A stretch of DNA of 64,000 nt from Rhizobium sp. 16-488-2b (GCF_017741815.1 NZ_JAGHMF010000017.1:141402-205401); one strand, 5' to 3'; numbered from the stretch's first letter, positions 26,701 to 33,945 are shown. Numbers and translations are program-made. The notes: a model not told the origin generated them from the letters alone.

Positions 26701-28980
26701 CAGAGCTGCGAGGCTTTCGGTGGAGAGCTGTGCGATGGCCTTCGTGCTGATCGCACCGATTTCGTCGGTCGTGAACGTCTTGATGTCGTCGCTCGACATC
26801 GCGCCGATCTGGCCGGCCGAGAGGACGCCAACCTGGCCGCTCGTCAAAGCCTTGACCTGGTCGGTGGACAGGTGGCCGATCTGGGCCGTCGTCAGGGCGG
26901 CGATCTGCGTCGTCTTCAGGATGGCGACGTTGTCGGTGGAGAGAGCGGCAACGGCGTCGCTGGAGAGGCCGGAGAGCTGCTTGGAGGTCAGGGCGACGAC
27001 CTGGTCGCTCTTCAGGAGGGCGATGTTGTCGGTGGAGATGGCGCCGAGCTGTGCGCTGCTCAGGAGAGCGATCTGGCTCGACTTCAGCGCGACGATCTGA
27101 TCGCTGCTCAGCGCAGCCACGTCATCGGTGGTCAGACCCGTCAGAGCCTTGGTGCTGATCGCGGCGATTTCATCCGTGGTGAACGAACCGATGCCATCCG
27201 TCGACATCGCGTCGAGCTGTGCGGAGCTGAGGACGCCGACCTGCGTGCTGGTCAGAGCCTTGACCTGATCGGACGACATCGAGCCGATCTGCGACGCGCT
27301 GAGGGCTGCGACCTGCGTGGTCTTCAGGATAGCGACGTTGTCGGTCGAGAGCGCGCCGATTTCATCAGCGGTGAGCGCTCCGATCTGCTTGGAGTTCAGG
27401 GCGCCGACCTGGTCGCTGGTCAGGAGAGCAATGTTGTCGGTGCTGAGCGCGGCGATCTGGCCGGTGCTGAGCAAAGCGATCTGGCTCGACTTCAGGGCGA
27501 TAGCCTGGTCGCTTTTCAGAGCGCCGATGACGTCGGCCGACAGACCGGAGAGAGCCTTGGTGCTGATGGCTGCGATTTCATCGGTCGTGAAGGTCGCGAT
27601 GTCGTCGGTGCTGAGGGCAGCAAGCTCCGAGGAGGTCATCGCGCCGATCTGCGCGCTGCTGAGAGCCTTGACCTGATCGGAAGACATAGCGGCGATCTGA
27701 CCGTTGTTCAGGGCGGCGATCTGGCCGGTCTTCATGGCGGCGACGTTGTCGGTGCTGAGAGCGGCGACATCATCGGTGGTGAGAGCTGCGAGCTGCTTCG
27801 AGGTCAGGGCGACGACCTGATCGCTCTTCAGAGCGGCGACCTTTTCGGAGCCAAGCGATGCGACCTGCGAGGTGGTCAGGAGCGCGATCTGGCTGGACTT
27901 GAGCGCTGCGAACTGGGTGGTGTCGAGAGCTGCGAGCGTCGCGGTAGACAGGCCGGCCAGCGTCTTCGTGCTTATGGCGGCGATCTCGTCGGTGGTGAAG
28001 GTCGCAATGTCATCGGTGGTCAGCGCGCCGAACTGCGCGGAGGACAGGACTGCGGTCTGGGTGGAGCTGAATGCGCCAACCTGGTTGACGTCGAGGGCTG
28101 CGAGCTGGTCGGTGGTGAGCGCTGCGACCTGCGTCGTCTTCAGTGCGACGATCTGGTCGGTGTTGAGCGATGCGATGACGTCGGTGGAGAGCGAAGCAAG
28201 CTGCTTGGAGCCGAGAGCACCGATCTGCGTGCCGGTAAGAACGCCGACCTGGTCGGAATTCAGCGCGCCGAACTGGGCGCTGCTAAGAAGAGCGATCTGG
28301 CTGGTCTTGAGCGCGATGATCTGGTCGCTGGAGAGCGCCGCCATGCTATCGGTGGAGAGGCCGCCGAGAGCCTTCGTGCTGATGGCCGCGATCTCGTCGG
28401 TCGAAAACAGCGCGATACCGTCGGAGGAGATGGCGCCGAGCTGAACCGAAGTAAGCGCCGCTGCCTGCGTAGAGGTGAACGCGGCGACCTGGTCGCTAGA
28501 GAGGTTGGCGATCTGCGCGGAGGAGAGCGCGCCGAGCTGCGTGGTCTTCAAAACGGCGATCTGGCCGGTCGTGAAGGCGGCAACGTCTTCCGTACCCATG
28601 GCAGCGATCTGCTTGGAGGTAAGAGCAGCAACCTGACCGGTCGAAAGCGCGCCAATCAGTTCAGAGCTGAGGTTTGCGACTTCAGTGGTGGAAAGGGCGG
28701 CGACCTGAGTGGTGGAGAGGCCACCGAGCTGCGCCGTGGAGAGAACAGCCAGCTGTTCGAGCTTGAGGCCAACCAGCGCGGTCGCCGATACGGCGCTCAT
28801 CTGCTGGGAGGAAAGAGCAACGAAGTCCTGGGTTTCGATCGCGCCGAGCTGTGTCGAGCTCAAGGCCTTGATCTGCGTTGTCGTGAGCTGCGCCACGTCA
28901 TCGGAGGAAAGATTTGCGATCGCGGTCGTCGATAGCGCCCGGATCTGATTGACGGTCAGAGAAGTTACAATGGAAGTCAT
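23743..28980 (-). CDS. Giant Ser/Thr-rich octapeptide-repeat protein, 1745 residues
   Basis: After a 7-residue leader (MTSIVTS) the protein is an unbroken array of octapeptides with consensus L-[ST]-[ST]-x-Q-[IV]-x-A. Octad n starts at residue 8n, from LTVNQIRA at residue 8 to VLAAYAAL at 1736-1743, giving 217 octads with two residues left over. A 17-octad super-repeat (136 residues) is marked by F[ST]TDE[IV]xAI[SN]TK anchors starting at residues 192+136k, 12 in all; I checked the first four and the last. The sequence has about two Ser/Thr per octad, I saw no Cys, and there is almost no Pro, Arg or aromatic residue. No signal peptide or membrane segment is seen, so export would need a type I or other route. 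The S/T-x-x-Q/E pattern could be helix N-caps; a solenoid fold is equally possible. Function unknown; a surface or matrix protein glycosylated by the neighbouring GT41 enzyme is a hypothesis. Confidence 0.92.
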   Translation of the reverse strand: MTSIVTSLTVNQIRALSTTAIANLSSDDVAQLTTTQIKALSSTQLGAIETQDFVALSSQQMSAVSATALVGLKLEQLAVLSTAQLGGLSTTQVAALSTTEVANLSSELIGALSTGQVAALTSKQIAAMGTEDVAAFTTGQIAVLKTTQLGALSSAQIANLSSDQVAAFTSTQAAALTSVQLGAISSDGIALFSTDEIAAISTKALGGLSTDSMAALSSDQIIALKTSQIALLSSAQFGALNSDQVGVLTGTQIGALGSKQLASLSTDVIASLNTDQIVALKTTQVAALTTDQLAALDVNQVGAFSSTQTAVLSSAQFGALTTDDIATFTTDEIAAISTKTLAGLSTATLAALDTTQFAALKSSQIALLTTSQVASLGSEKVAALKSDQVVALTSKQLAALTTDDVAALSTDNVAAMKTGQIAALNNGQIAAMSSDQVKALSSAQIGAMTSSELAALSTDDIATFTTDEIAAISTKALSGLSADVIGALKSDQAIALKSSQIALLSTGQIAALSTDNIALLTSDQVGALNSKQIGALTADEIGALSTDNVAILKTTQVAALSASQIGSMSSDQVKALTSTQVGVLSSAQLDAMSTDGIGSFTTDEIAAISTKALTGLTTDDVAALSSDQIVALKSSQIALLSSAQLGAISTDNIALLKSDQVVALTSKQLSGLSSDAVAALSTDNVAILKTTQIAALTTAQIGHLSTDQVKALTSGQVGVLSAGQIGAMSSDDIKTFTTDEIGAISTKAIAQLSTESLAALDSDQVKALKSTQIALLTTGQVASLTTDQVAVLGSDQVGALNSKQIAALSTDELAALTTDNVAILKTTQIASLSSLQIDAMTSDQVKALTSTQVAALSSNQLHAMSSDDIASFTTDEIAAISTKSLSGLTTDAVNGLGSDQVVALKSSQIAAMGTIQLNALTTDNITKLLSDQILALSTSQLASLSTDDIAAISTDNVGILKSTQVAALTTAQIDAMSTDQVKALTTGQVAVLTAAQIGAMSSDDIVTFSTDEVGAISTKAIAQLSTDSLGALDTNQFAALKSSQVALLTTSQVASLSTDKMAAMGSDQLGALNSKQIAALTTDDIAVISTDNVALLKTGQIAAMTTDQLNALTADQVTALTADQIGAMSSTQLAVMTTDDITSFSTDEIAAISTKALAGLSTADVNALTSDQVKALKSSQIALLSTAQVAALTTDNVALLSSDQVGALKSNQIAALSTDEVAALSTDNIALLSSGQVSALNNTQIGAMSSDQIKALTSAQVGVLTADEFAAMSTDDIATFSTDEIAAINTKIIAALSTDTLEALGTDQFAALTTGQVALLSTSQIASLTTDKAVALTSDQIGVLSSRQIAALSTGDLAVLSTDNVALLKTGQVAALSTAQITAMSSDQIKALTSSQIGVLTSAQLGAMSTDGVSSFTTDEIASISTKALTGLTTDDIKVLSSDQVKALKTGQVALLTTGQLAAITTDNIAILSSEQVGALTAVQVKSLTTDEVAALTTDNVAALKSTQVSSLTTEQITAMSSDQVKALTSGQVAVLTAAQIGAMDTDDISSFSTDEIAAISTKAIVELSSASIDAMTTDQFKALTTNQIALLTTSQIASLSTDKMVAMNSDQLGVLSAKQVAALSTADIAVLTTDQVAVLKTDQVASLTTDQIDAMSTDQIKAFTSSQIAVMSSAEIAAMSSEDIATFSTDEIAAISTKALAGLQTEDFSAWTTDQLDAFTTDQVPALNSAQVDAVLAAYAALNS
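23919..28407 (-). repeat. 408-bp tandem super-repeats (12 anchors), each 17 x 24 bp
   Basis: The DNA of the repeat-protein gene is a diverged tandem array of 24-bp units grouped in 408-bp blocks. The codon for the anchor Phe (FSTDEIAA) begins at 28407 and recurs every 408 bp down to 23919; both ends were checked directly in the sequence. The spacing 28407 minus 23919 is 4488 = 11 x 408, so no net indel has accumulated. The units differ by many synonymous and conservative changes. Confidence 0.9.
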
Positions 28981-29849
28981 GGACGAGCGCCCCTCGCGTT
29001 AGCTGATCAAAAGACATCATCCCGCCCCGTCGGTCGGACGCGCATAGCCGCACTGAAGCCGGCCACACGGCGTCGTCGGCATCGACGATCCGGGTTTCCT
29101 GTCGGAACAAAATTGGGTCAAACTAAACATGGCTCGGACGAGCCAGCGCAAAAGGAGGGCATCATGCGCCCAGAGCCAAAGCGACTCTGATCCCTACGCC
29201 AATGAACGCGAACTTCTTAACCCCCGGCACCATCTACCAGCGTCCATCATGGACCCACCGGTCAATTGCGCTCCTCGGTAGAGCTATCGCGAGCAGTGAA
29301 ACTCTTATTCGGCAGTCTTTAATTTCGAGTTAACGTCGCCTGTAACTGAGCTGCACTCTTGTTACAGATTCGGTCGCCGGAAGTTTAAATCGCCAATTTT
29401 TTAGATGCAATTGGCACACTCCGTCTTTTTTCAAGCCGAAACGGGACAGTTCGACTGGCGATTGCAACAATGGTTGCCTGCACCAACGGAGGCTCAACGT
29501 ATCAATTCAAAACGATAGAATAGGAAGGAGAAAAACTCATCCAGAAGCATGATTCTCTTTTTTAATTGTCAGATGATCAATTAGAAATACTATAGAAATA
29601 ACAACGAATCATCACGGAAACGCAAGTTACCTGACGATCTCGAGCGCCGGATAGCAAATGTCGGCGCGGCACTCCAGCAGCATAGCGCCGCCCACCGGCA
29701 AGAATTTCCGACCATTTTTGGGTCTTAGCGCAAATTCGGCTCGTTCGACCGCGCCGGAATGCTGCGGCGCACACCGATTCGTCCCCGAGGCAAGCCCGGC
29801 ACAAGTAAAATGGCGTTCATGGAGCTATTGGGTGATAGGGACGACTAGA
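28981..29849. other. 869-bp AT-richer gap between divergent genes
   Basis: Upstream region of both the repeat-protein gene (minus) and the gene at 29850 (plus). It has lower GC than its flanks and no gene that I can support. It holds a short ORF with a perfect AAAGGAGGGCATC ribosome-binding stretch before ATG at 29164 (8 codons, MRPEPKRL, stop 29188-29190), which could be a leader peptide or chance. Around 29129 a longer 50-codon frame overlaps it. Another AGGAAGGAG stretch near 29521-29530 has no convincing ORF behind it. Confidence 0.5.
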
Positions 29850-30557
29850 ATGCGACTGTCTATATTGATTAGAGGCCATAACTTTCTTGAAAAGGATCGT
29901 TTCGGCCTGCCGATGGACGGGCGGGACAACGCCGCGTCCTTGCTCGAAAACGTGATCGCGCCGATCCGCGCGAAGAACCCTGATGCCACGGTCTATCTTG
30001 CGACATATGAAAGCCCGGCGCTGGCCGAGTTGCAGGAGAAGTTCGCGCCATGCGAACTGATCCTGCTCGACCCCAACGGCAGCTCGCAGGCCGAGACCTA
30101 CAAGGAAGCGCTGAAGCACGTCTTCCAGAAGACCGACTACGATGCGCTGGTGGTGGTCCGCTTCGATCTGGCTTTCAAGAAGCCGTTCGACGCCTGGAAC
30201 CTGAAGGTCGACATCAACAGCATCCACTTTACCTGGAGAGAATATCGCGACTACTGGCGCGATCACCGCCGGGTCGGCGATGCGATCCACGTCATCGGCA
30301 AGGCCGCCATTCCCGCCTTCCACAATGCGCTGATCATGAACCAGCTGGCCGGCCGCGGTCATCTGCACATGATGTACTATTATCTCCGCACGATGCACGA
30401 CAATCTGAAGTTCATCGAGGACGGTTACTTCGACACCAACACGCTGTTCGCCAATCCCGAATGCGACAACCCGCTTTACACGGTCTTCAACCGTCCACGG
30501 CTGACCAGCATGGCGGGCAGCACCGGCATGGTCCTGCACGAAATCCGCGCGGAATAA
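29850..30557 (+). CDS. Unrecognised protein of glycan region, possibly GT-A-like
   Basis: 235 residues from the ATG at 29850 (MRLSILIRGHNF); the open frame extends further upstream but that part looks non-coding. An alpha/beta pattern at the start (LSILIRGH, DATVYLATYESPALAEL, CELILLDPNG) and a central DALVVVRFDLAFKK are reminiscent of nucleotide-sugar GT-A folds, but no clear DxD motif or named family is recognised. The C-terminal half is rich in Tyr, His and Met. Its neighbours are the repeat protein and the nucleotidyltransferase operon, so a role in glycan assembly is plausible. A strong terminator follows. Confidence 0.7.
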   Translation: MRLSILIRGHNFLEKDRFGLPMDGRDNAASLLENVIAPIRAKNPDATVYLATYESPALAELQEKFAPCELILLDPNGSSQAETYKEALKHVFQKTDYDALVVVRFDLAFKKPFDAWNLKVDINSIHFTWREYRDYWRDHRRVGDAIHVIGKAAIPAFHNALIMNQLAGRGHLHMMYYYLRTMHDNLKFIEDGYFDTNTLFANPECDNPLYTVFNRPRLTSMAGSTGMVLHEIRAE

Positions 30558-30575
30558 CACGCAAGCCCTGTAACA

Positions 30576-30612
30576 AGAACGCCCGCATCGAGGTCATCGA
30601 TGCGGGCGTTCT
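30576..30612 (+). terminator. Strong terminator hairpin
   Basis: A perfect 16-bp stem (30576-30591 with 30597-30612) with loop GGTCA is followed by GCTTTATAG. It ends the plus-strand gene at 29850-30557 and may also serve the convergent cupin operon. Confidence 0.8.
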
Positions 30613-30680
30613 GCTTTATAGCACTGTCATGAAAGTATAGCGCCCGCGAAACCGTCCGCGAGCGCCGTGCTCCAGGTAAA

Positions 30681-31007
30681 TCAGACCAGATACTTGTCGT
30701 TCTTGGCGCTGGGGATCTTCACGACGGCAACCGTCGCATCGGTCAGCGCCTCGAACTGGTTGACCTTGCCAGGCTCGATATCGATGATGCTTCCCGCTTC
30801 CCACACCTGGTCGATCATCCGGACCGTACCGGAGACGACGAGCGTGATCTCGCGCGCGATCTTGTGGTAATGCGCCGCATCCTTGTCGCCGGCCACGTAA
30901 TGCTTCACGCCGACCTCGAACGCATCCGTCTTGACGACGGTTGGGTCGAAATCGCCGATGAACCAGCCGCCGATCATGTCGTTGAGGGTGAGTGGCTTCT
31001 CGCTCAT
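30681..31007 (-). CDS. Small cupin-domain protein
   Basis: 108 residues. The cupin core shows HYHKIAREITLVVSGTVRM (metal-ligand His pair and Glu) and a second motif DIEPGKVNQFEAL, in which the usual second His is replaced. Likely a sugar-nucleotide epimerase/isomerase-like or binding cupin. Last gene of a five-gene operon; its ATG overlaps the upstream nucleotidyltransferase stop (ATGA). Substrate unknown. Confidence 0.75.
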   Translation of the reverse strand: MSEKPLTLNDMIGGWFIGDFDPTVVKTDAFEVGVKHYVAGDKDAAHYHKIAREITLVVSGTVRMIDQVWEAGSIIDIEPGKVNQFEALTDATVAVVKIPSAKNDKYLV

Positions 31008-31726
31008 TTTTCACCTTCCGTGACGGACAGCTCGATCAGCTGACGATCCGACTTGATCGGGTGGAAGTCCTTGGCGTTGATCGGGAAGATCCCGATCTTC
31101 TTACCCTCGAGCACCATCTCGTTATAGACGGGGCAGACATAGAACATGTTGTTGTGCCGAGCGTCCTTGCGGATCGCGTTCTTCGCCGCGCGCACGAAGT
31201 CCCGTCCCTGGCGGAAATAGTAGAAACCGGCCGTCGCGTTGTCGCTGATCGGATGCTTCTCGGCCGCCTCGACTACCATGTTCTGGTCGTCGAGCCTGAC
31301 GAAGGAGTAGCGCGGATGCACCGACTTGAAGGTCATCGTGCCGCCGTCAAGCTCGCGCTCCACGAAGTTCTGGATGACGCCGTCGAAGGGAACCGTCAGG
31401 AATTCGTCGCCGTTGAGGATCAACAGCGGCTCGTCGTTGTCGATGTAGCCGGCGGCGAGCAGCGCCGTGCAAGCTGCCCCTTCCGTCTTGTCCTCGACCG
31501 AGACCACCGCGGCCTCCGGCGACAGCAGGCGCACCACCTCGTCGAGGTGGTAGCGCGCCAGGTCTTTCTTCTGCATCGCCACGATGATGCGGTGGCCGGG
31601 GATCTTGGCGCATTCGGCCAGCTGCCGCTGCACCAGGGGCACGCCGTTGATTTCCACCAGCGCGGTCGGATAGGCCTCCATCGCCTGGATGCGAGGCTCG
31701 CCGGCTATCAGGATCAGAATATTCAT
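31004..31726 (-). CDS. Sugar-phosphate nucleotidyltransferase-like protein (second copy in operon)
   Basis: 240 residues with an NTP_transferase fold. The usual GxGxR nucleotide loop is degenerate (ILIAGEPRIQAMEAYPTALVEINGVPLV), so catalysis may be altered, but the later motifs TEGAACTALLA and LILNGDEFL (Asp for metal) are kept. It is a diverged relative of the enzyme encoded at 33025, sharing the TEGAACT motif and order of segments. Such proteins join a sugar or polyol phosphate to a nucleotide. Position in an operon with HAD and GDPD genes suggests an unusual activated phospho-compound for surface glycan decoration. Confidence 0.8.
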   Translation of the reverse strand: MNILILIAGEPRIQAMEAYPTALVEINGVPLVQRQLAECAKIPGHRIIVAMQKKDLARYHLDEVVRLLSPEAAVVSVEDKTEGAACTALLAAGYIDNDEPLLILNGDEFLTVPFDGVIQNFVERELDGGTMTFKSVHPRYSFVRLDDQNMVVEAAEKHPISDNATAGFYYFRQGRDFVRAAKNAIRKDARHNNMFYVCPVYNEMVLEGKKIGIFPINAKDFHPIKSDRQLIELSVTEGEK

Positions 31727-31736
31727 CGCAAGCTCA

Positions 31737-32363
31737 TCAACCGTGGATTTTTCGAATGGTCTCGGTGATCGCGGGATAGTTCACATCCGCGATATCGTTC
31801 ACCACCATGACATGCGCGCCGGAACCCTTGGCCGCCTTGATGCCGTTCTCGTTGTCCTCGACGATCAGGCATTCCTCGGGCGTCAGGCCCATCATGGTGA
31901 TCGCCTTGACGTAGATTTCCGGGCTCGGCTTGCCGTGCTTGACGTCTTCGTTGCTGAGCTGGAACTCGAGATAACCGTCGAGTGCGGCTCTCGACATCAT
32001 CAGCGACACCGTGCTCTTGATCGAGTTCGACGCCACGGCGAGCCGGTATCCGTCTTCTCTCAGCCGCGCCAGCGCGTATTCCTGCTTGAAGGTCGGCTTG
32101 CACTTGGTGTGGATCATCTCGGTCGTGTAGAGCTGCTTCATCTCGTTGATGAAACCGTGCAGCGCCTCGGGAAGCCCTCGCGTCGTCGTCAGTATCTCCA
32201 GCTTGCGCCGTGTCGGCAGGCCGTCGAAGATCGTCAGATGCTCGTGCAGCGGAATGGTGTATCCGAAGAGCTCGAGCGCCCGGTTCAGCGCCTCATAGTG
32301 CCATTCGCGCGCATCGATCAGCACGCCGTCCATGTCGAAGATAATTGCCTTAAGCGTGGTCAT
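31737..32363 (-). CDS. HAD-superfamily hydrolase (beta-phosphoglucomutase/phosphatase subclass)
   Basis: 208 residues. Motif I FDMDGVLID (nucleophile Asp at about 10), motif II in VASNSIKST, motif III Lys in KHGKPSPEIY and motif IV VEDNENGIKAA are all present, with a helical cap between I and II. It acts on a small phosphorylated metabolite. The ATG overlaps the GDPD stop (ATGA) and the next gene starts 10 nt after its stop. In this setting it may dephosphorylate or isomerise the sugar or polyol phosphate used by the nucleotidyltransferases. Confidence 0.85.
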   Translation of the reverse strand: MTTLKAIIFDMDGVLIDAREWHYEALNRALELFGYTIPLHEHLTIFDGLPTRRKLEILTTTRGLPEALHGFINEMKQLYTTEMIHTKCKPTFKQEYALARLREDGYRLAVASNSIKSTVSLMMSRAALDGYLEFQLSNEDVKHGKPSPEIYVKAITMMGLTPEECLIVEDNENGIKAAKGSGAHVMVVNDIADVNYPAITETIRKIHG

Positions 32364-33028
32364 GCTGCGTCCCGGCCAGTCAAAATCAGTTGCGCGCGCT
32401 CCGGAAAGTCGGTGCAGACGGAAAGCCCGTCCCGCTCGTTGAGCCCCGAAGACACCAGCCAGTGGAGAAATGGTTCATATTCGTCGTGACGACCGTGAAG
32501 ATCCGGCGCCACCAGCGTGACCGACTTGCCGTCGGCGAGAATGCGCTCGATGAGCGCCGCGTCATACCAGCGCCCCGGCAGGAAGTTGTCGATCCACACA
32601 CCGGTCACGCCGGGATCATCATATAGCGAGGCCTCGCGCTCATATTCGCTGAGACGCGTGAACGACGTCATCTTGCGCTTCACACCCTGGATGAGATCGG
32701 GTACCGATGCATCGAACAGGAAATAGTTGCTGTAGCCTTCGCTCGAGAGCACTTCGGCCAGCATGTCGTGCAGCCCATCCGCCTTGATGTTCAGCGCAAG
32801 CAACGGAGAGCCGTGTTGCTTGGCGATCCGGAGCAACTCCGCGAACGAGATCTCCCCCCCGCGCGGAATGTCATGCGAGATGACGATCGAAGGCGCACCG
32901 TCTACTTGGCTGTCGCGCACGTCGGTCTCCGTGCCGAAGCCGAGCGAGAAGGAGCGAACGAAGGCCTCGACGGAGTTCTTCTCCTCAGGCGTCTTCCAAT
33001 AGCCGCGATGGCTGAGAACCTCGATCAT
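32360..33028 (-). CDS. Glycerophosphodiester phosphodiesterase-like protein
   Basis: 222 residues with the GDPD pattern at the start: SHRGYW, KNSVEAF, GFGTETDVRDS and SHD, which supply the catalytic His pair and metal-binding Glu/Asp. No signal peptide, so it is cytoplasmic. It overlaps both neighbours by 4 nt (ATGA), showing tight coupling in the operon. A GDPD inside a nucleotidyltransferase/HAD operon is unusual. It might release glycerol phosphate for activation, or act on a phosphodiester-linked glycan intermediate. Confidence 0.82.
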   Translation of the reverse strand: MIEVLSHRGYWKTPEEKNSVEAFVRSFSLGFGTETDVRDSQVDGAPSIVISHDIPRGGEISFAELLRIAKQHGSPLLALNIKADGLHDMLAEVLSSEGYSNYFLFDASVPDLIQGVKRKMTSFTRLSEYEREASLYDDPGVTGVWIDNFLPGRWYDAALIERILADGKSVTLVAPDLHGRHDEYEPFLHWLVSSGLNERDGLSVCTDFPERAQLILTGRDAA

Positions 33029-33786
33029 AGCGAGGCACCCAGCGACCGCGTCACGTCGACGGACAGAGGCAGGCTCTGGAAATGGGTGAGATCCTCGGGC
33101 ACGCCGAGACCGTACATGCCGGCATCCACCGAGCCGATCGAGTAGGCGCCGATCTTCGAGCCGTCCTCGATCATGAAATTATAGACCGGCGCCACGTAGA
33201 ACTCGCCGTTGACGCGGAAGTCGCGCTCGATCATCCGGTCCGCATAGGAAACGAAGTCCGAGCCCTTGCGGAAATTGTAGATCCCGACGGTCGCGTGATC
33301 GGAAATCACCTGCTTCTCGACGACGTTGTCGATATAGCCATCGGCGCCGAAGGAAACGAAGCTCCACTTCGGATCATCCGCCGTCATGGTCATGATCATC
33401 CCGTCGAGATCACCCATGGCCCGAAGATAATCGTCGATATCGACGTCGATATACTGGTCGCAATTGGCGATCATCATCGGCTGGTCGTTGTCGATCTCGT
33501 CGCGCGCGAGAAGCACCGTGCAGGCGGCACCCTCGGTCACCTGCTCGACCAGAAAGATCTCGCAGCCCGGCGCCCAGGCGCGCAGCTTCTCACCCAGCCC
33601 GTGCCCACTTACATGGGCGGCCTGGCAGATGAAGATGAAGCGATGCTCGACGGACGGGCGAAGGTTTTCGATCACCAGCCGGATCATCGGCACGCCGTGT
33701 ACAGGCAAAAGTGGCTTGGGGAGAGTATAGCCGGCCTTGGCGAAGCGGCTTCCGTGCCCTGCCATTGGTACGACGATGTTCAACAT
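33025..33786 (-). CDS. Sugar-phosphate nucleotidyltransferase
   Basis: 253 residues. The intact signature MAGHGSRFAKAGYTLPKPLL (positions about 8-27) and a metal-binding ANCDQYIDVD are present, as in hexose-1-phosphate or polyol-phosphate nucleotidyltransferases. First gene of the five-gene operon (33786 down to 30681). The 117 bp upstream to 33903 presumably holds the promoter. Substrate cannot be read from sequence; the combination with GDPD and HAD proteins resembles capsule loci making unusual CDP- or GDP-linked modifiers. Confidence 0.85.
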   Translation of the reverse strand: MLNIVVPMAGHGSRFAKAGYTLPKPLLPVHGVPMIRLVIENLRPSVEHRFIFICQAAHVSGHGLGEKLRAWAPGCEIFLVEQVTEGAACTVLLARDEIDNDQPMMIANCDQYIDVDIDDYLRAMGDLDGMIMTMTADDPKWSFVSFGADGYIDNVVEKQVISDHATVGIYNFRKGSDFVSYADRMIERDFRVNGEFYVAPVYNFMIEDGSKIGAYSIGSVDAGMYGLGVPEDLTHFQSLPLSVDVTRSLGASL

Positions 33787-33903
33787 TGCGTATATCCCGA
33801 ATTGTATCAGCTTACACCGTGAGGCGACCCATAGCGGTCGAAGCTGGCGTCACGCTGTCCCGAGTGGGCCAGATGCCCGGCTGAGCAAAGAAACTTGCCC
33901 GAA

Positions 33904-33945
33904 ATGAAACGACCCGCGCGGATCGCTCCACGCGGGTCGTTTCAT
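33904..33945. terminator. Terminator hairpin between OmpA-like gene and nucleotidyltransferase operon
   Basis: A perfect 15-bp stem (33904-33918 with 33931-33945) with a 12-nt loop. Read minus it follows the OmpA-like gene stop by about 75 nt; read plus it is followed by GTATTTTTATTC. Confidence 0.7.

Noticed and set aside
23641..28935. Two long plus-strand open frames (23641-26412 and 26593-28935) opposite the repeat protein
   Set aside because: They are antisense shadows created by the 24-bp periodicity and codon bias of the minus-strand gene. Their translations are His/Arg/Asp-rich octads mirroring the same repeat, with no start context.
23743..28980. CRISPR-like array because of regular 24-bp units
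   Set aside because: There are no unique spacers or palindromic repeats, no cas genes, and the units stay in one reading frame.
21477..28980. Single operon of repeat protein, GT41 enzyme and glf
   Set aside because: A strong rho-independent terminator at 23693-23719 with a T-run separates the repeat-protein gene from the other two.
29129..29281. 50-codon plus-strand ORF overlapping the 8-codon ORF
   Set aside because: No ribosome-binding site at its ATG and an unstructured composition.
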